Source of the DNA: Actinidia chinensis
Taxonomy: Eukaryota; Streptophyta; Magnoliopsida; Ericales; Actinidiaceae
Length of the DNA stretch: 15,016 nucleotides
Assembly: GCA_009663005.1 (NCBI GenBank)
Contig: VIGQ01001051.1
Location: forward strand, 1 to 15,016
Direction of reading: 5' to 3'
Within the stretch, counting starts at the first letter, position 1. Each line of letters opens with the position of its first letter. Shown one piece after another: positions 1-10,006 of the stretch. Under the pieces are notes generated by a model. That model made no database searches and was not told the origin of the DNA. It worked only from the letters and a program-made list of their open reading frames with translations. A program made the translations under genes and the position numbers.

Positions 1-447
1 GTAAAAGTAAATAATACCTTTCTTCTAAACTATTTTTTTATTTTTTGTTAATAAATGGCTTTTTTCTAACTAAAAATTTCATTGCATAAAAAAATAAAAA
101 GGCTTTCTTTCTTTATAATTTTTTTCATTGCGCATAAACTTAATTTTTTATTTTTATATTGTGGTTATTGTATGATTTTGTATAATATAATACCTTCTCT
201 TTTAAAATATATTTTTATTTTTGTTTAATAAATGCCTTATTTCTAAATTAAATTTTTATCGCAGAACAAATTTATTTTTTTATTTTCAGATTTTATTTTT
301 ATATTGATTTTTAATAGTAATATACCTTCTTCTAAACTATTTTTTTTTTTTGTTCATGATGGCTATTTTCTAAATTAAATTTTTCATCGCATAAAAAATT
401 ATTTTTTATTTTGCAATTTATTTTTATATTGATGTGTATCGTAATAA
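1..447 (+). repeat. Array edge: partial tail plus CL, TS, CS units
   Basis: Bases 1-15 are the tail of a unit cut by the window start. Units then begin at 16 (CL, 176 bp), 192 (TS) and 324 (CS). This order (CL, TS, CS, then an AAATGAAA unit) matches the lead-in to block A elsewhere (4284, 4461, 4590, 4723), so the edge is an ordinary block end. Scattered indels are present. Confidence 0.85.
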
Positions 448-1216
448 TCCTCTTCTAAACTATTTTTTATTTTTGTTTAATGAATGGCTTATTTGCGAAA
501 TGAAAGTTTCATGCATAAAAATTTTTTTAATTTTTTTATTATTCAGATTTTATTTTTATATTGATTTTTTATAGTAATAATACCTTCTTCTAAACTATTT
601 TTTTATTTTTTGTTTAATAAATGGCTTATTTTCTAAATTAAATTTTTCATTGCATAAAAAAATAAAAAGGCTTTCTTTCTAATAATTTTTTTCATTGCCG
701 CAGAAAAACTTAATTTTTTATTTTTATATTGTGTTTTTGTAATGATTTTGTATAATATAATACCTTCTTTTAAAATATATTTTTAATTTTTGTTTAATAA
801 ATGCCTTATTTTCTAAATTAAATTTTTCATCGCATAAAAAATTTATTTTTTATTTTCAGCTTTTTTTTTTATATTGATTTTGTATAGTAATAATACCTTC
901 TTCTAAACTATTTTTTTATTTTTTGTTTAATGAATGGCTTATTTTCTAAATTAAATTTTTCATCGCATAAAAAATTTATTTTTTATTTTCAGATTTTATT
1001 TTTATATTGATTTTTGTAAGTAGTAAACCTTCTTCTAACAAACTATTTTTGTATTTTTTTTTTTAATAAATGGCTTATTTTCGAATTAGAAATTTTTTCA
1101 TTGCGCACGAAAAAGTAAAAAGGCTTTTCTTTCGGAATAATTTTTTTCATTGCGCATCAAAACTTAATTTTTTATTTTTATATTGTGTTTTTTGTAATGA
1201 TTTTGTAATATATAAT
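448..1216 (+). repeat. HOR block A, copy 1 (5 units)
   Basis: Unit starts are 448 (CS with GAAATGAAAG), 582 (CL, L1), 762 (TS with TTTTCAGCTTTTTTT), 895 (CS with TAATGAATGG) and 1027 (CL with GCACGAAAAAGTAAAAAGG, preceded by a doubled TAGTAGTAA-like tail). The same ordered set of five markers recurs three more times in the window, which defines the block. Its length is 769 bp. The first and last units are noisy, while 600-1000 is nearly clean. Confidence 0.88.
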
Positions 1217-1479
1217 ACCTTCTGTTAAAATATCTTTTTAATTTGTTGTTTAATAAATCCTATTTTCCTAAATAAATTTTTCATCGCATACAAATTTAGT
1301 TTTTAGTTTCAGATTTTATTTTTATATTGGATTTTGTATAGTAATTACCTTCTTCTAACTATTTTTTATTTTTTGTTTAATGAATGGCTTATTTGCTAAA
1401 TTAAATTTGTTTTCATCGCATAAAATTTATTTTTTATTTTCAGATTTTTATTGTTTATATTGATTTTGTATAGTAATAA
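1217..1479 (+). repeat. Two-unit linker (TS, CS) between A blocks
   Basis: Units start at 1217 (TS) and 1347 (CS with AATGAATGG). This is the shortest spacing between two A blocks in the window. Elsewhere the same TS-CS pair is only the last part of a much longer linker, so B-type material appears to have been lost here, or never gained. Both units carry many single-base changes. Confidence 0.8.
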
Positions 1480-2216
1480 TCCTTCTTCTAAACTATTTTT
1501 TTATTGTTTTGGGTGTAATGAATGGCTTATTTTCCTAAATGAAAATTTCATTTGCATAAAAATTTTATTTTTTTATTTTCAGATTTTATTTTTATATTGA
1601 TTTTTTTTGATATTATAATACCTCTTCTAAACTATTTTTTATTTTTTGTTTAATAAATGCTTTATTTCTAAATTAAATTTTCATTGCATTAAAAAAATAA
1701 AAGGCTTTCTTTCTTAATAATTTTTTCATTGCGCCTAAAAACTTAATTTTTTTTAATTTTTATAATGTGTTTTTGTAATGATTTTGTATAATATAATACC
1801 TTCTTTTAAAATATATTTTTAATTTTTGTTTAATAAATGCCTTATTTTCTAAATTAAATTTTTCATCGCATAAAAAATTTATTTTTTATTTTCAGCTTTT
1901 TTTTTTATATTGATTTTGTATAGTAATAATACCTTCTTCTAAACTATTTTTTTATTTTTTGTTTAATGAATGGCTTATTTTCTAAATTAAATTTTTCATC
2001 GCATAAAAAATTTATTTTTTATTTTCAGATTTTATTTTTATATTGATTTTGTATAGTAGTAATACCTTCTTCTAAACTATTTTTTTATTTTTTGTTTAAT
2101 AAATGGCTTATTTTCTAAATTAAAATTTTCATTGCACGAAAAAGTAAAAAGGCTTTCTTTCTTAATAATTTTTTATTTTTATATTGTGTTTTTGTAATGA
2201 TTTTGTATAATATAAT
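1480..2216 (+). repeat. HOR block A, copy 2 (5 units, one shortened)
   Basis: Unit starts are 1480 (CS with AAATGAAAAT), 1620 (CL, L1), 1798 (TS with TTTTCAGCTTTTTTT), 1931 (CS with TAATGAATGG) and 2064 (CL with GCACGAAAAAG). The last unit is only 153 bp because of a 26-bp deletion, which gives a block of 737 bp. From about 1800 to 2340 the text is almost free of noise and closely matches copies 1 and 3. Confidence 0.9.
2167..2174 (+). repeat. 26-bp deletion junction in an L unit
   Basis: In intact L1 units AATTTTTT occurs twice, 26 bp apart, flanking CATTGCGCATAAAAACTT. Here only one AATTTTTT remains and the intervening segment with one repeat copy is gone, so CTTAATAATTTTTT runs straight into ATTTTTATATTGTG. 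This is the expected product of slippage or microhomology-mediated deletion between 8-bp direct repeats. The surrounding 500 bp are clean, so it is more likely a real variant than a sequencing error. Confidence 0.82.
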
Positions 2217-2864
2217 ACCTTCTTTTAAAATATATTTTTAATTTTTGTTTAATAAATGCCTTATTTTCTAAATTAAATTTTTCATCGCATAAAAAATTTA
2301 TTTTTTATTTTCAGATTTTATTTTTATATTGATTTGTATAGTATAATACCTTCTCTAAACGATTTTTTTTATTTTTTGTTTATAAATGGCGTATTTTCTA
2401 AAATTTAATTTTTTCATTGCATAAAAAAATAAAAAGGCTTGTCTTTCCTTATAATTTTTTTCATTGCATAAAAAACATAATTTTCCTCGTTTTAATTGTG
2501 GGTTTTGTAATGATTTTGTATAATAGTACTCCCTTCTTTTAGAATATATGTTTTAATTTTTGTTTAATAAATGCCTTATTTTCTAAATAAAATTTTTTCA
2601 ATGTGCATAAAAAATAAAAAGGCTTTCCTTTTCTTAATAATTTTTTTTTTTTTTGTTTTTTCAGTGCATAAAAAACATAATTGTTGTTTTTTCCCTTTTT
2701 TTTTATTTTTATATTTTGTCTTTGTAGAATATAATCCTTCTTTAAAATTTATTTTTATTTTTGTTTAATAATGCCTTTGTGATTTCAATTAATTTCTTCA
2801 TTGCATAAATTTGATTTTGTTTATTTTCAATTTTATTTTATATTGTATTTGTGTTAGTAATAAT
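2217..2864 (+). repeat. Linker (TS, CL, TL, T'S)
   Basis: Units start at 2217 (TS), 2348 (CL with ATGGCGTATTTTC), 2529 (TL, about 205 bp) and 2734 (T'S). The 2529 unit is over-long because its poly-T run and TTTTTTCAGTGCATAAAA segment are expanded. T'S is a marked S unit with TTTAAAATTTATT in the head and, in cleaner copies, GCCTTGTGATTTCAATTAA. The tract 2340-3180 is noisy, so exact lengths are uncertain. Confidence 0.78.
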
Positions 2865-3961
2865 ACCTTCTTCTAAACTATTTTTTTATTTTTTGTTTTA
2901 ATAAATGGCTTATTTTCTAATTAAAATTTTCATTGCACAAAAAAGTAAAAAGGCTTTTCTTTCTTATAATTTTTTCAATTGCGCATAAAAACTTAAGTTT
3001 TTATTTTTTATTGTGTTTTTTGTAATGATTTTGATAATATAATACCTTCTTTTAAATAGATTTTTATTTTTTGTTTACAATAAAAATGCTTATTTTCTAA
3101 ATTCTAAATTCCAATTTGCAGCATAAAAATTATTGTTTTTATTTCAATTTTATTTTTTATATTGATTTTGTATAGTAATAATACCTTCTTCTAAACTATT
3201 TTTTTATTTTTTGTTTAATAAATGGCTTATTTTCTAAATTAAAATTTTCATTGCATAAAAAAATAAAAAGGCTTTCTTTCTTAATAATTTTTTCATTGCG
3301 CATAAAAACTTAATTTTTTATTTTTATATTGTGTTTTTGTAATGATTTTGTATAATATAATACCTTCTTTTAAAATATATTTTTAATTTTTGTTTAATAA
3401 AATGCCTTTTTTCGAACATTAAATTTTTCATTGCATAAAAAATGTATTTTTTAATTTTCAGATTTTATTTTTTAGTGATTTGTATAGTAATAATACCTTC
3501 TCTAAACTATTTTTTATTTTTTGTTTAATAAATGCGTATTTTCTTAAATTAAATTTTTCATATAGCTAAAAAATAAAAAGGCATTCTTTCTTAATAATTT
3601 TTTCATTGCATAAAACATAATTTTCTATTTTATATTTGGTCCTTTGTATAATATACTACCTTCTTTTAACAATATTTTTTTTATTTTTTGTTTAATAAAA
3701 TGCCGCCTAGTTTCTAAATAAATTTTTCATTGCATAAAAAAATAAAAAGGCTTTCTTTCTTAATAATTTTTTCATTGCATAAAAAACATAATTTTCTATT
3801 TTTATATTTTGTCTTTGTATAATATAATACCTTCTTTTAAAATTTATTTTTATTTTTTGTTTAATAAATGCCTTGTGATTTCAATTAATTTCTTCATTGC
3901 ATAAAAATTTTATTTTTTATTTTCAGATTTTATTTTTATATTGATTTTGTATAGTAATAAT
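2865..3961 (+). repeat. HOR block B (7 units), copy ending in L-L-S'
   Basis: Units start at 2865 (CL with GCACAAAAAAGTAAAAAGG), 3044 (TS), 3183 (CL, L1), 3362 (TS), 3495 (CL, L2), 3658 (TL, L2) and 3829 (T'S with GCCTTGTGATTTCAATTAA). Two long units occur in succession (3495 and 3658), which is rare in the array. The block spans 1097 bp, close to the other seven-unit B blocks. The T'S at its end is followed by another CACA-type L unit, as in all four T'S copies. Confidence 0.85.
3183..3361 (+). repeat. Reference L1 unit (C head, L1 body, 179 bp)
   Basis: This is a clean example of the long unit. After the shared core and a first CATTGCATAAAA it adds AATAAAAAGGCTTTCTTTCT, TAATAATTTTTT, a second CATTGCGCATAAAAACTTAA, and a tail TATATTGTGTTTTTGTAATG that ends GATTTTGTATAATATAAT. 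The two TTTTCATTGC..ATAAAA copies start 45 bp apart (about 3245 and 3290). That offset nearly accounts for the length difference from the S unit, so L looks like an S-type ancestor with an internal tandem duplication. A copy that reads the same from CTAAAC onward lies at about 13622-13795, over 10 kb away. Confidence 0.94.
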
Positions 3962-4722
3962 ACCTTCTTCTAAACTATTTTTTTATTTTTTGTTTAATAA
4001 ATGGCTTATTTTCTAAATTAAAATTTTCATTGTCACAAAACAGGTAAAAAGGCTTTCTTTCTTAATATTTTTTCATTTGCGCATAAAAACTTATTTTTTA
4101 TTTTTTATATTGTGTTTTTTGTTTGTAATGATTTTGTATAATATAATACCTTCTTTTTTTATTTAAAAATATATTTTTATTTTTTGTTTAATAAATGCCT
4201 TATTTTCTAAATTAAATTTTTCATCGCATAAAAATTATTTTTTATTTCATATTTTATTTTTTAATTGATTTTGAAAGTAAAATACCTCTTTCTAAACGAT
4301 TTTTTTATTTTTTGTTTATAAATGGCTTATTTTCTGAATTTAAAATTTTCATTGCATAAAAAATAAAAAGGCTTTCTTTCTTAATCATTTTTTCATTGCG
4401 CATAAAAACTTAATTTTTTGATTTTATATTGTGGTTTGTAATGATTTTGTATAATATAATACCTGTCCTAAATATTTTTTTAATTTTGTGTAATAATGCC
4501 TTATTTTCTAAATTAAATTTTTCATCGCATAAAAAATTTATTTTTTATTTTCAGATTTTATTTTTATATTGATTTTGTATAGTAATAATACCTTCTTCTA
4601 AACTATTTTTTTATTTTTTGTTTAATGAATGGCTTATTTTCTAAATTAAATTTTTCATCGCATAAAAAATTTATTTTTTATTTTCAGATTTTATTTTTAT
4701 ATTGATTTTGTATAGTAATAAT
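3962..4722 (+). repeat. HOR block B, 5-unit form
   Basis: Units start at 3962 (CL with a noisy GTCACAAAACAGGTAAAAAG), 4148 (TS), 4284 (CL, L1), 4461 (TS) and 4590 (CS with TAATGAATGG). This five-unit form (761 bp) leads directly into block A copy 3. The TS head at 4148 carries an extra TTTTTTTATT run. The head at 4461 reads ACCTGTCCTAAATA, either a noisy or a degenerate T head. Clean text resumes near 4490. Confidence 0.83.
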
Positions 4723-5485
4723 ACCTTCTTCTAAACTATTTTTTTATTTTTTGTTTAATGAATGGCTTATTTTCTAAATGAAAATTTTCATTGCATAAAA
4801 ATTTTATTTTTTATTTTCAGATTTTATTTTTATATTGATTTTTTATAGTAATAATACCTTCTTCTAAACTATTTTTTTATTTTTTGTTTAATAAATGGCT
4901 TATTTTCTAAATTAAATTTTTCATTGCATAAAAAAATAAAAAGGCTTTCTTTTCTAACAAAAAATAATTTTTTTCATTGCGCATAAAAACTTAATTTTTT
5001 ATTTTTATATTGTGTTTTTGTATGATTTTGTATAATATAATACCTTCTTTTAAAATATATTGTAATTTTTGTTTAATAAATGCCTTATTTTGCTAATAAA
5101 ATTTTTCATCGCATAAAAAATTTATTTTTTATTTTCAGCTTTTTTGTTTTTATATTGATTTTTTATGTAATAATACTTCTTCTAAACTATTTTTTTATTT
5201 TTTGTTTAATGAATGGCTTATTTTCTAAATTAAATTTTTCATCGCATAAAAAATTTATTTTTTATTTTCAGATTTTATTTTTATATTGATTTTGTATAGT
5301 AGTAATACCTTCTTCTAAACTATTTTTTTATTTTTTGTTTAATAAATGGCTTATTTTCTAAATTAAAATTTTCATTGCACGAAAAAGTAAAAAGGCTTTC
5401 TTTCTTAATAATTTTTTCATTGCGCATAAAAACTTAATTTTTTATTTTTATATTGTGTTTTTGTAATGATTTTGTATAATATAAT
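4723..5485 (+). repeat. HOR block A, copy 3 (5 units, mostly clean)
   Basis: Unit starts are 4723 (CS with CTAAATGAAAATTTTC), 4856 (CL, L1), 5042 (TS with TTTTCAGCTTTTTTG), 5175 (CS with TAATGAATGG) and 5307 (CL with GCACGAAAAAGTAAAAAGG after TAGTAGTAATACC). This is the best-preserved A block (763 bp). The 4856 unit has a small insertion, CTAACAAAAAATAA, within the CTTTCTTAATAA region. A reading frame at 5080-5289 is open by chance across S-unit text and is not a gene. Confidence 0.9.
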
Positions 5486-6391
5486 ACCTTCTTTTAAAAT
5501 ATATTTTTATTTTTTGTTTAATAAATGCCTTATTTTCTAAATTAAATTTTTCATCGCATAAAAAATTTATTTTTTATTTTCAGATGTTATTTTTTATATT
5601 GATTGTTTGGTATAGATATACCTTCTTCTAACTATTTTTTTATTTTTTTTTGGTAATAAATGGTGTATTTTCTAAATTTTATTTTGTCATTGGCATAAAA
5701 ATAAAAAGGCTTTCTTTCTTAATAATTTTTTCATTGCATAAAAAACATAATTTTCTGTTTTTATATTGTGTTTTTGTAATGATTTTGTATAATATAATAC
5801 CTTCTTTTAAAATATATTTTTATTTTTTGTTTAATAAATGCCTTATTTTCTAAATTAAATTTTTCATTGCATAAAAAATTTATTTTTTATTTTCAGATTT
5901 TATTTTTATATTGATTTTGTATAGTAATAATACCTTCTTCTAAACTATTTTTTTATTTTTTGTTTAATAAATGGCTTATTTTCTAAATTAAATTTTTCAT
6001 TGCATAAAAAAATAAAAAGGCTTTCTTTCTTAATAATTTTTTCATTGCATAAAAAACATAATTTTCTATTTTTATATTTTGTCTTTGTATAATATAATAC
6101 CTTCTTTTAAAATATATTTTTATTTTTCGTTTTAATAATGGCTTCTTTACCTAATTGAATTTTTCATTGCATAAAAAAATAAAAAGCTTTCCTTTCTTAA
6201 TAATTGTTTCATTGCATAAAAACATAATTTTCTATTTTATCTTGCTTTGTAATATATAATCCTCTTTTAAAATTTATTTTTATTTTTTGTTTAATAAATG
6301 CCTTGTGATTTCAATTAATTTCTTCATTGCATAAAAATTTTATTTTTTATTTTCAGATTTTATTTTTATATTGATTTTGTATAGTAATAAT
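5486..6391 (+). repeat. Six-unit linker (TS, CL, TS, CL, TL, T'S)
   Basis: Units start at 5486 (TS), 5620 (CL, L3-like with GGTGTATTTTC), 5799 (TS), 5932 (CL, L2), 6099 (TL, L2) and 6259 (T'S with GCCTTGTGATTTCAATTAA). The CL-TL-T'S ending equals the end of the B block at 3495-3961, so this stretch looks like the 3' part of a seven-unit B block joined directly to block A. It is clean from about 5700 to 6120 and noisy on both sides. Confidence 0.83.
5932..6098 (+). repeat. Reference L2 unit (C head, L2 body, 167 bp)
   Basis: This long-unit subtype has a second copy reading CATTGCATAAAAAACATAA followed by TTTTCTATTTTTATATTTTG and TCTTTGTATAATATAAT. It lacks the GTAATGATTTTG segment of L1, which makes it about 12 bp shorter. 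Other L2 bodies start at 3495, 3658, 6099, 6697, 7426, 8512, 9575, 12679, 13297 and 14202, and probably 10634. L2 tends to sit late in the B-type blocks. Some copies (9575) have CATTGCGT in place of CATTGCAT. Confidence 0.9.
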
Positions 6392-7117
6392 ACCTTCTTC
6401 TAAACTATTTTTTTATTTTTTGGTTAATAAATGGCTTATTTTCTAAATTAAATTTTTCATTGGCACAAAAAGTAAAAAGGCTTTCTTCCCTTAATACTTT
6501 TTTCATTGCGCATAACTTAATTTTTATTTTATTTGTGGTTTTTGTGATGATTTTGTATATATAATACCTTCTTTTTTAAATATATTTTTATTTTTTGTTT
6601 AATAAATGCCTTATTTCTAATTAAATTTTTCATTGCATAAAAATTTATTTTTTATTTTCATATTTTTTTTTATATTGGATTTTGTATAGTAATAATACCT
6701 TCTTCTAAACTATTTTTATTTTTTGTTAATCAATGCGTATTTTCTAATTAAATTTTCATTGCATAAAAAATAAAAAGGCATCGATCCTTTCTTCATATTT
6801 TTTCCTTGCCTAAAAAACATAATTTTCATATTTTATTTTGTCTTTGTATACTATATACCTTCTTTTAAAATATATTTTTATTTTTTGTTTAATAAATGCC
6901 TTATTTTTTCAATTAATTTTTTCATTGCATAAAAAATTTATTTTTTATTTTCAGATTTTTTTTTATATTGATTTTGTATAGTAATAATACCTTCTTCTAA
7001 ACTATTTTTGTTATTTTTTGTTTAATGAATGGCTTTTTTTCTAAATTAATTTGTCATCGCAAAAAATTGATTTTTTATTTCAGATTTTATTTTTATATTG
7101 ATTTTGGTATAGTATAT
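6392..7117 (+). repeat. HOR block B, 5-unit form
   Basis: Units start at 6392 (CL with GGCACAAAAAGTAAAAAGG), 6566 (TS), 6697 (CL, L2 with ATGCGTATTTTC), 6857 (TS with TTTTTTCAATTAATTTTTTC) and 6989 (CS with TAATGAATGG). It spans 726 bp and is followed in direct tandem by another five-unit block of the same order. The text is noisy, with many deleted T and A residues, so individual unit lengths run slightly short. Confidence 0.8.
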
Positions 7118-7858
7118 ACCTTCTTCCTAAACTATTTTTTTATTTTTTGTTTAATAAATGGCTAATTTTCTAATTATAATTTCATTCACAAAAAATAAAA
7201 AGGGCTTCTTTCTTAATAATTTTTTTCATTGCGCATAAAAACTATTTTTTTATTTTTTATATTGTGTTTTTGTAATGATTTTGTATAATATACTACCTTC
7301 TTTTAAAATAATAATTTTATTTTTTGTTTAATAAAGCCTTATTTTCCCTAATGTAAATTTTTCATTTCATAAAAAATTTATTTTTTTTTCAGATTTTATT
7401 TTTTATTTGATTTTGTATTAAATATACCTTCTTCTAAACTATTTTTTTATTTTTGTTTAATCAATGGCGTATTTTCTAAATTAATTTTTTCATTGCATAA
7501 AAAAATAAAAAGGCCTTCTTTCTATAATGTTTTCATTGCATAAAAACATAATTTTCTATTTTTTATATTTTTTCCTTTGTATAATATAATACCTTCTTTT
7601 AAATATATTTTTATTTTTTGTTAATAATTGCCTTCTTTATTGTTTTCAATTAATTTTTTCATTGCATAAAAAATTTATTTTTTATTTTCAGATTTTATTT
7701 TTATATTGATTTTGTATAGTAATAATACCTTCTTCTAAACTATTTTTTTATTTTTTGTTTAATGAATGGCTTATTTTCTAAATTAAATTTTTCATCGCCA
7801 GAAAAAAAATTTCATTTTTTTATTTTCGATTTTTTTATATTGATTGTATAGTAATAAT
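7118..7858 (+). repeat. HOR block B, 5-unit form (tandem copy)
   Basis: Units start at 7118 (CL with TTCACAAAAAATAAAAAGG), 7295 (TS), 7426 (CL, L2 with ATGGCGTATTTTC), 7591 (TS with TTTTCAATTAATTTTTTC) and 7727 (CS with TAATGAATGG). The order equals that of the preceding block and the length is 741 bp. The two form a direct dimer of about 1.47 kb. Noise is heavy except near 7660-7800. Confidence 0.8.
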
Positions 7859-8951
7859 ACCTTCTTCTAACTAGTTTTTTATTTTTTTTTTGGTTTGTAT
7901 AATAAATGCTATTTTCTCAAATTCTAATTTTCATTGCACAAAAAAGTAACAAGGCCTTTCTTATTAATAATTAATTTCATTGCGTCCTAAAACTTAATTT
8001 TTTATTTTTAAATGTGTTTTTGTATGATTTTGTATCTATAAATACCTTCTTTTAAATATATTTTTAATTTTTTGTTTAATAAATGCCTTATTTTTCTAAT
8101 TAAATTTTTCAATCGCATACAACATTTATTTTTTAATTTTTCATTTTATTTTTATATTGATTTTGTTAGTAATACTACCTTCTTCTAAACTATTTTTTTA
8201 TTTGTTTTGTTTAATAAATGGCGTAATTTTCTAAATTTAATTTTTCACATTTCTAACAATAAAAAAGGCCTTTCTTTCTTAATAATTTTTTCATTGCGTA
8301 AAAAACATAATTTTCTTTTTCTGTTTTTATAATTGTGTTTTTGTAATGATTTTGTATAATTAAATACCTTCTTTTAAAATATATTTTTATTTTTTGTTTA
8401 ATAAATTCCTTATTGCTTTTTCAATTAATTTGTTTTTTCATTCATTGCCAATAAAAAATTTATTTTTTATTTTCGATTTTATTTTTTATATGCTTTTGTA
8501 TAGTAAGTAATACCTTCTTCTAAACTATTTTTTATTTTTTGTTTAATACATGGCGTATTTTCTAAATAAATTTTTCATTAGCATAAAAAAATAAAAGGCA
8601 TTCTTTCTTAATATTTTTTCCATTGCATAAAAAACATAATTTTCTAATTTTTATATTTTGTCTGTCCTTTGTATATATTATAAACCTTTCTTTTAAAATA
8701 TATTTTTATTTTTTGTTTAATAAATGCCTTATTTTTTCAATTAATTTTTTCATTGCATAAAAAATTTATTTTTTATTTTCAGATTTTTTTTTTATATTGA
8801 TTTTGTATAGTAATAATACCTTCTTCTAAACTATTTTTTTATTTTTTGTTTAATGAATGGCCTTATTTTCTAAATTAAATTTTTCATCGCATAAAAAATT
8901 TATTTTTTATTTTCAGATTTTATTTTTATATTGATTTTGTATAGTAATAAT
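7859..8951 (+). repeat. HOR block B, 7-unit form
   Basis: Units start at 7859 (CL with GCACAAAAAAGTAACAAGG), 8044 (TS), 8177 (CL, L3), 8366 (TS with extra TTTGTTTTTTCATTC), 8512 (CL, L2), 8684 (TS) and 8818 (CS with TAATGAATGG). The length is 1093 bp. Relative to the five-unit form it has one additional CL-TS pair (8177-8511). This is the first of three seven-unit blocks in direct tandem. Noise ends abruptly near 8690. Confidence 0.84.
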
Positions 8952-9130
8952 ACCTTCTTCTAAACTATTTTTTTATTTTTTGTTTAATAAATGGCTTATT
9001 TTCTAAATTAAAATTTTCATTGCACAAAAAAGTAAAAAGGCTTTCTTTCTTAATAATTTTTTCATTGCGCATAAAAACTTAATTTTTTATTTTTATATTG
9101 TGTTTTTGTAATGATTTTGTATAATATAAT

Positions 9131-9263
9131 ACCTTCTTTTAAAATATATTTTTAATTTTTGTTTAATAAATGCCTTATTTTCTAAATTAAATTTTTCATC
9201 GCATAAAAAATTTATTTTTTATTTTCAGATTTTATTTTTATATTGATTTTGTATAGTAATAAT
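9131..9263 (+). repeat. Reference S unit (T head, S body, 133 bp)
   Basis: This is a clean example of the short unit. It runs ACCTTCTTTTAAAATATAT, T-rich spacer, TTTGTTTAATAAATGCC, TTATTTTCTAAATTAAA, TTTTTCATCGCATAAAA, then TTTATTTTTTATTTTCAG and TTTTATATTGATTTTGTATA, ending GTAATAAT. An apparently identical copy lies at 13796-13928, 4.7 kb away. The C-head form of the same body differs in the first 40 bases (TTCTAAAC and ATGGC, often preceded by AATGA). The CG within CATCGCAT is one of very few CpG sites. The function of the unit is unknown. Confidence 0.95.
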
Positions 9264-9441
9264 ACCTTCTTCTAAACTATTTTTTTATTTTTTGTTTAAT
9301 AAATGGCGTATTTTCTAAATTTAATTTTTCATTGCATAAAAAAATAAAAAGGCTTTCTTTCTTAATAATTTTTTCATTGCGTAAAAAACATAATTTTCTG
9401 TTTTTATATTGTGTTTTTGTAATGATTTTGTATAATATAAT
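9264..9441 (+). repeat. Reference L3 unit (hybrid long body, 178 bp)
   Basis: This subtype is recognised by ATGGCGTATTTTCTAAATTT in the head and a hybrid body. The second CATTGCGTAAAAAACATAA and TTTTCTGTTTTTATA resemble L2, while the tail TTGTGTTTTTGTAATGATTT resembles L1. It is therefore probably an L2/L1 recombinant that then spread. Other copies are at 5620 (a GGTGTATT variant), 8177, 10322 and 14834. The copy at 10322 reads the same as this one for roughly 150 bases before it enters a noisy patch. A fortuitous open frame (9332-9517) falls here because the body is free of stops in one frame. Confidence 0.88.
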
Positions 9442-9855
9442 ACCTTCTTTTAAAATATATTTTTATTTTTTGTTTAATAAATGCCTTATTTTTTCAATTA
9501 ATTTTTTCATTGCATAAAAACTTTATTTTTTATTTTCAGATTTTATTTTTATATTGATTTTGTATAGTAATAATACCTTCTTCTAAACTATTTTTTTATT
9601 TTTTGTTTAATAAATGGCTTATTTTCTAAATTAAATTTTTCATTGCATAAAAAAATAAAAAGGCTTTCTTTCTTAATAATTTTTTCATTGCGTAAAAAAC
9701 ATAATTTTCTATTTTTATATTTTGTCTTTGTATAATATAATACCTTCTTTTAAAATATATTTTTATTTTTTGTTTAATAAATGCCTTATTTTTTCAATTA
9801 ATTTTTTCATTGCATAAAAACTTTATTTTTTATTTTCAGATTTTATTTTTATATT

Positions 9856-9880
9856 GATTTTGTATAATATAATACCTTCT
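9856..9880 (+). repeat. S/L chimeric junction, copy 1
   Basis: The upstream body is S (TTTTCAGATTTTATTTTTAT), but the tail after GATTTTGTATA (9856-9866) is the L form ATATAAT, followed by a T head (TTCTTTTAAAATAT). GATTTTGTATA is shared by the S and L tails, so it is the likely crossover or conversion tract. All other S bodies in the window end in GTAATAAT-like tails with C heads, except the matching site near 10921. Confidence 0.87.
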
Positions 9881-10006
9881 TTTAAAATATATTTTTATTT
9901 TTTGTTTAATAAATGCCCTATTTTTTCAATTAATTTTTTCATTGCATAAAAAATTTATTTTTTATTTTCAGATTTTATTTTTATATTGATTTTGTATAGT
10001 AATAAT

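Larger units (their letters stand above)
8952..10006 (+). repeat. HOR block B, 7-unit form (cleanest copy)
   Basis: Units start at 8952 (CL with GCACAAAAAAGTAAAAAGG), 9131 (TS), 9264 (CL, L3), 9442 (TS), 9575 (CL, L2), 9742 (TS with an L-type end) and 9874 (TS). The length is 1055 bp and the text is almost wholly consensus-like, so this is the best reference for the HOR. The sixth unit breaks the usual rule: its S body ends in an L-type tail and is followed by a T head. Confidence 0.9.

Noticed and set aside
2571..2768. 65-codon open frame on the + strand
   Set aside because: It runs across a noisy, T-expanded L unit and the next S-unit head. Its Phe-rich product only reflects T runs, and homologous units elsewhere have stops in this frame.
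3332..3362. Bacterial-type -10 box (TATAAT) in the L tail TTTTGTATAATATAATACC
   Set aside because: TATAAT is expected by chance in DNA this AT-rich. No paired -35 box, ribosome binding site or gene follows, and it recurs in every L unit.
5080..5289. 69-codon open frame on the + strand
   Set aside because: It spans S-unit text in block A copy 3 and starts at the ATG inside TAAATGCC that nearly every unit has. There is no codon structure distinct from the repeat.
9220..9230. TTTTCAG resembling a nematode-type 3' splice acceptor
   Set aside because: It is a fixed part of almost every S unit. There is no exon downstream and no matching donor, so it gives no evidence of splicing or of the organism.
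9332..9517. 61-codon open frame on the + strand, with similar ones at 5650-5853 and 10390-10584
   Set aside because: All three lie at the same place in L3-type satellite units and differ as the repeat text does. The product is Phe/Ile/Leu/Lys-rich with no recognisable domain, and the frame breaks in neighbouring units because the S period (133 bp) is not a multiple of three.
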